Shown here in pieces: positions 13,279 through 18,013 of a DNA stretch of 18,013 nt. Each line of letters starts with the position of its first letter. Positions within the stretch are counted from its first letter, which is position 1. Made by a program: the position numbers and the translations under genes. Location of the stretch: positions 1-18,013 of the forward strand of contig JAHRWO010000143.1 of NCBI GenBank assembly GCA_019105125.1. Reading direction: 5' to 3'. The notes under the pieces are model-generated. The model was not told the origin of the DNA, ran no database searches, and saw only the letters and a program-made list of their open reading frames with translations. This DNA comes from Flavobacterium sp. GTDB lineage: Bacteria; Bacteroidota; Bacteroidia; Flavobacteriales; Flavobacteriaceae.

Positions 13279-13962
13279 ATGAAAGCACATAATAAAGAAA
13301 CTCAAGCCCAAATGACTCCTCGTAAAGCATTACAGTTTTTACAAGAAGGAAATAATAGGTTTATAAATAATTTGAAAGCTAATCGAAATTTATTAGAACA
13401 AGTTAACGAAACACGCGATGGTCAGTGGCCTTTTGCTACTATCTTGAGTTGTATTGATAGTAGAACTTCTGCGGAATTAATTTTCGATCAAGGATTAGGA
13501 GATGTTTTTTCAGTTCGAATAGCAGGAAATATTGTTAATACCGATATCTTAGGAAGTATGGAATTTGCTTGTAAAGTAGCAGGTTCTAAATTGATAGTGG
13601 TTTTAGGTCATTCCAAATGTGGAGCAGTCAAAGGAGCTTGCGATCATGTAGAAATGGGTAATTTAACCGAATTATTATCTAAAATTCAACCTGCAGTTTA
13701 CGAAGAAAAGCAAACTACTGTTGAGAGAAGTTCAAAAAATAGTGAATTTGTTGAAAATGTTGCTGAAATTAACGTCAAGCGAAGCGTTAAAAGTATTATC
13801 GAAAGAAGTTATGTTTTAGAACAAATGTTAGAAAATGGTCAAATTGGAATTGTTGGAGCCATGCACGACATAGAAACTGGTGTAGTAACATTCTATGATG
13901 ACGTGATGTACATTAAGGATGATCTTAATCCCGAATTTACAGTAGCAGAATTACGACATTAA
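13279..13962 (+). CDS. Beta-carbonic anhydrase co-transcribed with SulP
   Basis: A 227-residue zinc enzyme interconverting CO2 and bicarbonate. The beta-class zinc ligands are all there: Cys58 and Asp60 with Arg62 in LSCIDSRTS, and His111 and Cys114 in GHSKCGAVKGA. The phenotype of the domain (FSVRIAGNIVNTDILGSMEFA) fits the subgroup often found beside SulP transporters. No signal peptide, so cytoplasmic. It starts 9 nt after the SulP stop, indicating translational coupling. The pair would import bicarbonate and set its balance with CO2. It is distinct in sequence from the second carbonic anhydrase downstream, so this is not a recent tandem duplication. Confidence 0.94.
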   Translation: MKAHNKETQAQMTPRKALQFLQEGNNRFINNLKANRNLLEQVNETRDGQWPFATILSCIDSRTSAELIFDQGLGDVFSVRIAGNIVNTDILGSMEFACKVAGSKLIVVLGHSKCGAVKGACDHVEMGNLTELLSKIQPAVYEEKQTTVERSSKNSEFVENVAEINVKRSVKSIIERSYVLEQMLENGQIGIVGAMHDIETGVVTFYDDVMYIKDDLNPEFTVAELRH

Positions 13963-13982
13963 TTTTTAATTTATTAAAATTT

Positions 13983-14030
13983 AAAAGCTTTCAATTCATA
14001 AAAAATAGACTTGAATTGAAAGCTTTTTTT
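13983..14030 (+). terminator. Strong terminator of the SulP / carbonic anhydrase operon
   Basis: A perfect 16-bp stem (13983-13998 with 14012-14027) and a 13-nt loop are followed by a T run to 14030. The T run leads straight into the next promoter -7 word. Confidence 0.92.
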
Positions 14031-14037
14031 ATATTTG
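14030..14037 (+). promoter_or_regulatory. can: Promoter -7 element of the second carbonic anhydrase gene
   Basis: TATATTTG matches TAnnTTTG exactly, with TTG at 14011-14013 16 nt upstream as a candidate -33. The -33 lies in the right arm of the preceding terminator, so terminator and promoter are superimposed. Confidence 0.55.
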
Positions 14038-14055
14038 AATTTATTCAATTGTATC

Positions 14056-14691
14056 ATGAGCGATTTTTATAAAAAAATATTAGACAACAACAAAAAGTGG
14101 GTTAAAAGCAAATTAGCTATGAATCCTAATTTTTTTAAACGTTTAGCTGAAAAACAAAATCCACCATTACTCTGGATTGGTTGTTCCGATAGCCGTGTTC
14201 CTGCAAATGAAATAATTGGAGCAGAACCAGGTGAAGTATTTGTGCATCGAAATATCGCCAATATGGTAGTTCACTCCGATATGAATATGTTAAGCGTTTT
14301 GGATTATGCAGTTAATGTGTTAAAAGTAAAACATGTCATTGTTTGCGGACATTATGGTTGTGGAGGTGTTAAAGCTGCAATGGGTAATACCTCAGTTGGA
14401 ATTATAGACAATTGGATACGTCATATAAAAGACACGTATCGTTTTCATCAACAAGAATTAGATGATATTGAAGATGAAAACGAACGATTTAATAAATTTG
14501 TAGAAATCAATGTGAGAGAGCAAGTTATGGATTTGGCTAAAACATCCATAGTTCAAAATGCATGGAAAAATGGTCAGGAATTAACCTTACACGGATGGGT
14601 TTATGGTCTTAACGATGGTTATGTAACGGATTTAGATGTTAACTTTAGTTGCGATAAGGATCTTGATGATGTATATCAGTTGAAACTTTAA
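14056..14691 (+). CDS. can: Beta-carbonic anhydrase, Can type
   Basis: A 211-residue cytoplasmic zinc enzyme from the ATG at 14056 (MSDFYKKILDNNKKW); an in-frame TTG further upstream lies inside the promoter and is not used. Zinc and active-site residues are Cys43, Asp45 and Arg47 in WIGCSDSRVPA, and His99 and Cys102 in CGHYGCGGVKAA. The sequence follows E. coli Can closely (FVHRNIANMVVHSDMN, NAWKNGQELTLHGWVYGLNDG). Such housekeeping enzymes supply bicarbonate to carboxylases at ambient CO2. It has its own promoter, separate from the SulP-linked paralogue. Its stop overlaps the stop of the convergent LETM1-like gene in the shared TTAA at 14688-14691. Confidence 0.95.
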   Translation: MSDFYKKILDNNKKWVKSKLAMNPNFFKRLAEKQNPPLLWIGCSDSRVPANEIIGAEPGEVFVHRNIANMVVHSDMNMLSVLDYAVNVLKVKHVIVCGHYGCGGVKAAMGNTSVGIIDNWIRHIKDTYRFHQQELDDIEDENERFNKFVEINVREQVMDLAKTSIVQNAWKNGQELTLHGWVYGLNDGYVTDLDVNFSCDKDLDDVYQLKL

Positions 14692-15884
14692 TCATCTAAA
14701 TTTTCATTAAAAGCAGATGGTAGCAACTGAGGAATAAATTTTATCAAAATAGGCAATAATAAGCCGCCTCCAGGAAGTAAAAAAATAGTCAACGACGGAA
14801 CTGTTTTACAGATGTCAAGTATTTGTTTTTTTACTTTCTTTTTTTCCTCTTTACTTAAATCTTTAGTAGTAGATTTGGCTAAAAGCTGCATCAATTCACC
14901 ACTTTCTTTAATTTCTTTGGTTAATCGGTCTTTGTTGCGAATGATTAGTTTCGTGACATTTTTATTGGCTTGATCGTAAAAATGTTTTATCGGATTCGAA
15001 TAGTTAAAAAAAGGAATATCCGCTTTGTATGTATCAATGAAATAATTAATTTCTTTAGTGCTTTTTTCAAGTAATAATGAATCTAATTCCAAATCTTGAC
15101 TCAATTGCTTTAAAAAATTTCCTTCATTAGATTCCAATTTTTCATCGCTCCAAAGCGCCATTTGCGCAATATCTAACAAATATAATTTTTCCAATAACGA
15201 AGTATGGCGTATCAATTTGGTCTCGGATAATTCGATATTTTCAATAGTATTGAATTTGGTATAACGAATCGAATTTTCGAATAATTTCACTAATAATTCA
15301 TCGTATTTCGACTTTCGCTCTTTAATTTTTAAAGCCAATGAAACAATTTTAATACAATCCGATTCTACATTTTTTAAGTAATCTGATGGTAACGTTTCAT
15401 TTTTTAAAAAATGCTCGAACGCCAAAACATCAATAAACAAAAGCGCATTGGTAATTATGTGAGAGAAATTCTTGCTAATGGTATTATTATTGGTTTGAAT
15501 TCGGTCATCAATAATTTTTTCTAAACGCGAACTATACGAACCTTCTGGAAGTAATTTTTTGATAAAATTCAGGTTTTCCGGCTGAATGATTTTATAAAAT
15601 TGGTAAACCGAATTGATAAAATCTTCCTTCGTTCCGTTCGATTTTTCAATGCGATATAACGAAAAAAGCGTATTCAAAAAACCAACTTTCGTTACTTCAT
15701 CATACGACCATTTTTTGGTATTGATTTGATTTTGAAGTTGAAAGCGTACGACATAACCATAAATAAAACCAGTTGCTCTACAATCTTCATAAAAAGATAA
15801 AGTATTACCTTGAAAATCAATGAAATTCTCATTGTTTTCAGCAAAAAATTTGTCAATCCAACCGTTTGCAGATGGGTTTATCAT
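14688..15884 (-). CDS. LETM1-related protein, uvrA-linked
   Basis: A 398-residue protein. The first 320 residues are helical and charged with no recognised domain. The C-terminal 78 residues resemble the core of the mitochondrial LETM1 family. They comprise a basic helical stretch with DLSKEEKKKVKKQ, then a hydrophobic segment, TVPSLTIFLLPGGGLLLPI (361-379), then KFIPQLLPSAF. In mitochondria LETM1 proteins act in K+/H+ or Ca2+ exchange and bind ribosomes. The function of bacterial relatives is not established to my knowledge. Unlike LETM1, the only clear hydrophobic segment is at the C terminus, so membrane association through one helix or hairpin is inferred. The start ATG is 2 nt after the uvrA stop, so the two genes form an operon. 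No terminator is visible after it; the gene runs tail-to-tail into can. Confidence 0.75.
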   Translation of the reverse strand: MINPSANGWIDKFFAENNENFIDFQGNTLSFYEDCRATGFIYGYVVRFQLQNQINTKKWSYDEVTKVGFLNTLFSLYRIEKSNGTKEDFINSVYQFYKIIQPENLNFIKKLLPEGSYSSRLEKIIDDRIQTNNNTISKNFSHIITNALLFIDVLAFEHFLKNETLPSDYLKNVESDCIKIVSLALKIKERKSKYDELLVKLFENSIRYTKFNTIENIELSETKLIRHTSLLEKLYLLDIAQMALWSDEKLESNEGNFLKQLSQDLELDSLLLEKSTKEINYFIDTYKADIPFFNYSNPIKHFYDQANKNVTKLIIRNKDRLTKEIKESGELMQLLAKSTTKDLSKEEKKKVKKQILDICKTVPSLTIFLLPGGGLLLPILIKFIPQLLPSAFNENLDD

Positions 15885-15886
15885 GT

Positions 15887-18013
15887 TTATAATTTATCTT
15901 TTAAGTATTTTCCAGTTACCGAATTTTTATTTTTAGCCACTTCTTCTGGTGTTCCAAAAGCAACTAATTTTCCACCATTTTCACCACCTTCTGGACCAAT
16001 ATCTAAAATATAATCGGCACATTTGATTAAATCTAAATTGTGTTCAATAACGATAATCGAATGTCCTTTTTCTAACAACGCATCAAATGAAGCTAATAAT
16101 TTCTTAATATCATGAAAATGTAAACCCGTTGTTGGTTCGTCAAAAACAAATAAAGCTCGGTCTTTAATGGTTCCTTTTACTAAAAACGAAGCCAATTTAA
16201 TACGCTGCGCTTCGCCACCAGAAAGAGTAGAAGAGGATTGTCCTAATTGTACATAACCCAAACCAACGTCTTGCAAAGGTTGTAATTTTTGCGTGATTTT
16301 TGTCTGTTTTTGTTCTGTAAAGAAATCCAATGCTTCATCAATGGTCATTTTTAAAATGTCGTCGATGTTTTTGTTTTCGAAAGTAACTTCTAACACTTCT
16401 TTTTTGAAACGTTTTCCGTTACAAGCTTCACATTCCAAATGAACATCTGCCATGAATTGCATTTCGATGGTTACTTCGCCATCACCTTTACATACTTCAC
16501 ACCTTCCACCATCTACGTTGAAAGAGAAATGTTTTGCTTGATAATTTCGTAGTTTAGAAACGTTTTGTTTCGCAAATAAATCACGAATATCATCGTAAGC
16601 TTTGATATACGTAACCGGATTCGAACGCGAACTTCTTCCAATCGGATTTTGATCTACGTATTCGATATGTTTGATGTGTGAAAAGCTTCCGGCTAATTCA
16701 GTAAATTGTCCTGCTTTTTCTCCAACACCTTCTAATTTCTTTTGAATCGCTGGGAACAAAATTTTCTTAACCAAGGTACTTTTTCCACTTCCCGAAACAC
16801 CTGTAATTACTGTTAAACATTCCAAAGGAAATGTGAAGTTTTCATTTTTCAAGTTATTTTCTCTTGCTCCAATAACTTCAATATGATTCTTGAATTTTCT
16901 TCTAGTTTTAGGAACCGAAATTTCTTCTTTTCCGTTCAAATATTTTGCAGTAAGTGAATCCGCTTTTAGAATTTCATCATACGTTCCTTGAGCTACTAAT
17001 TCACCACCATGTGTTCCGGCTTCTGGACCAATATCGATAATCATATCGGCTGCTTTCATGATGTCTTCATCGTGTTCTACTACAATTACGGTGTTGCCTA
17101 AATCACGTAAATCTTTTAATACTTCGATTAATCTTTCAGTATCTTTTGGATGTAAACCGATACTTGGTTCGTCTAAAATGTACATCGAACCTACCAAACT
17201 ACTACCTAACGAAGTCGCTAAGTTAATACGCTGGGATTCACCACCAGAAAGTGTATTAGAATTACGATTTAATGTCAAATAACTCAATCCAACGTTGAAT
17301 AAAAAGTCTAAACGATTGTTGATTTCGATTAATAAACGTTTGGCAACTTTGGCATCGTATTCGTTTAATTCTAATTTTTTGAAGAAATCAATTAAGTTTA
17401 CAATTGGTAAATCCACTAAATCAGAAATTGTTTTTCCACCCACTTTAATGAAATTCGCCTCGTAACGTAAACGTTTGCCTTTACAAGTGGTACATTTTGT
17501 TTTTCCGCGATATCTGGAAAGTAAAACGCGGTTTTGAATTTTATAGTTTTTCTCCTCTAATTCAGCGAAGAAATCATGTAATCCAGTGAAATACGAATTT
17601 CCATCCCAAATTAGTTGTTTTTGTTCGTCCGAAAGTTCGAAAAACGGTTTGTGAATTGGGAAATCAAATTTATAAGCATTGTTTACCAATTGGTCGCGAT
17701 ACCAACCCATACTTTCCCCACGCCAAGGAAATACTGCATTTTCATAAACCGATAAAGCGGTGTTTGGAATTACTAAATCTTCATCTATTCCAATAACACT
17801 TCCGTAACCTTCACAAGTAGGACAAGCTCCGTAAGGATTATTAAAACTGAACAAGTGAATATTTGGTTCTAAAAACGTAATGCCATCCAATTCAAAATTA
17901 GAACTGAATTCTAGACGTTTTTTTGAATCAACTTGTTGCAAATAACAAATACCTTTTCCTTCATAAAAAGCAGTTTGAACAGCATCGGCTAATCTGTTAT
18001 AAAATTCTTCTTC
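15887..18013 (-). CDS. uvrA: UvrA, excinuclease ABC subunit A (N terminus outside window)
   Basis: The DNA damage-recognition ATPase of nucleotide excision repair. 708 residues are visible; the frame is open to the window edge, and by alignment with E. coli UvrA roughly 215 N-terminal residues are missing, including the first Walker A. Visible landmarks in order: CPTCEGYG, CTTCKGKRL, the first ABC signature LSGGESQRI with ILDEPSIGLHP, a second Walker A GVSGSGKSTL, the DNA-contacting zinc module from CEVCKGDG to CEACNGKRF, and the second signature LSGGEAQRI with VFDEPTTGLHF. The first CxxC of the N-terminal zinc finger (CPIC in E. coli) is replaced by a non-Cys sequence (around 17866-17908), a variant I associate with Bacteroidota UvrA. 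Two uvrA paralogues exist in some flavobacteria, so which one this is cannot be settled here. The LETM1-like gene follows after 2 nt. Confidence 0.95.
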   Translation of the reverse strand, partial: EEEFYNRLADAVQTAFYEGKGICYLQQVDSKKRLEFSSNFELDGITFLEPNIHLFSFNNPYGACPTCEGYGSVIGIDEDLVIPNTALSVYENAVFPWRGESMGWYRDQLVNNAYKFDFPIHKPFFELSDEQKQLIWDGNSYFTGLHDFFAELEEKNYKIQNRVLLSRYRGKTKCTTCKGKRLRYEANFIKVGGKTISDLVDLPIVNLIDFFKKLELNEYDAKVAKRLLIEINNRLDFLFNVGLSYLTLNRNSNTLSGGESQRINLATSLGSSLVGSMYILDEPSIGLHPKDTERLIEVLKDLRDLGNTVIVVEHDEDIMKAADMIIDIGPEAGTHGGELVAQGTYDEILKADSLTAKYLNGKEEISVPKTRRKFKNHIEVIGARENNLKNENFTFPLECLTVITGVSGSGKSTLVKKILFPAIQKKLEGVGEKAGQFTELAGSFSHIKHIEYVDQNPIGRSSRSNPVTYIKAYDDIRDLFAKQNVSKLRNYQAKHFSFNVDGGRCEVCKGDGEVTIEMQFMADVHLECEACNGKRFKKEVLEVTFENKNIDDILKMTIDEALDFFTEQKQTKITQKLQPLQDVGLGYVQLGQSSSTLSGGEAQRIKLASFLVKGTIKDRALFVFDEPTTGLHFHDIKKLLASFDALLEKGHSIIVIEHNLDLIKCADYILDIGPEGGENGGKLVAFGTPEEVAKNKNSVTGKYLKDKL

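Overview
The window is low-GC DNA that looks chromosomal and comes from a Bacteroidota bacterium, most likely Flavobacterium or a close relative. The pointers are AT-rich codon use, upstream regions carrying the Bacteroidota -7 promoter word TAnnTTTG rather than -35/-10 boxes, almost no Shine-Dalgarno sequences, and flavobacterial-type proteins (stand-alone MnmD, DUF4920, a LETM1-like protein, an OxyR/Dps pair, SulP plus carbonic anhydrase). No tRNA, rRNA, CRISPR array, transposase or phage gene was seen.

Layout. 1-539: 3' end of dihydrolipoyl dehydrogenase, then a terminator. 761-1637: a probable accessory unit, with a protein carrying a HEPN-type R-x4-H motif and a 46-residue one-helix membrane protein. 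1638-2060: the only long gene-poor stretch. It holds two copies of one terminator hairpin around an array of three CCCTAGGG palindromes and a possible 18-codon mini-ORF. 2061-4575: an MCE/Mla-type lipid transport operon (permease, ATPase, MCE protein). 4632-5843 (minus): a membrane-anchored SRPBCC/GyrI-like protein and a two-helix membrane protein. 5919-6302: a MazG-like pyrophosphohydrolase. 6367-7443 (minus): branched-chain aminotransferase. 7694-8662: exported DUF4920 protein plus a c-type cytochrome lipoprotein. 8695-9375: MnmD tRNA methyltransferase. 9484-9678: a 64-residue protein of unknown function.

9708-11221 is a head-to-head oxyR / dps pair. OxyR keeps both redox cysteines, but dps has an in-frame amber stop at codon 19 and has also lost an expected ferroxidase Asp. 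11327-13962 encodes a small exported protein, a SulP anion transporter and a beta-carbonic anhydrase; a second beta-carbonic anhydrase follows from its own promoter (14056-14691). Together these look like a bicarbonate/CO2 supply module. 14688-18013 (minus) is uvrA, cut by the window edge, followed 2 nt later by a LETM1-like protein gene.

Most of the window is ordinary housekeeping sequence. The observations most worth a second look are the broken dps beside an intact oxyR, the CCCTAGGG array that could work as an operator or an RNA switch, the HEPN-type unit, and the uvrA-LETM1-like pair. No complete new system can be claimed from sequence alone.
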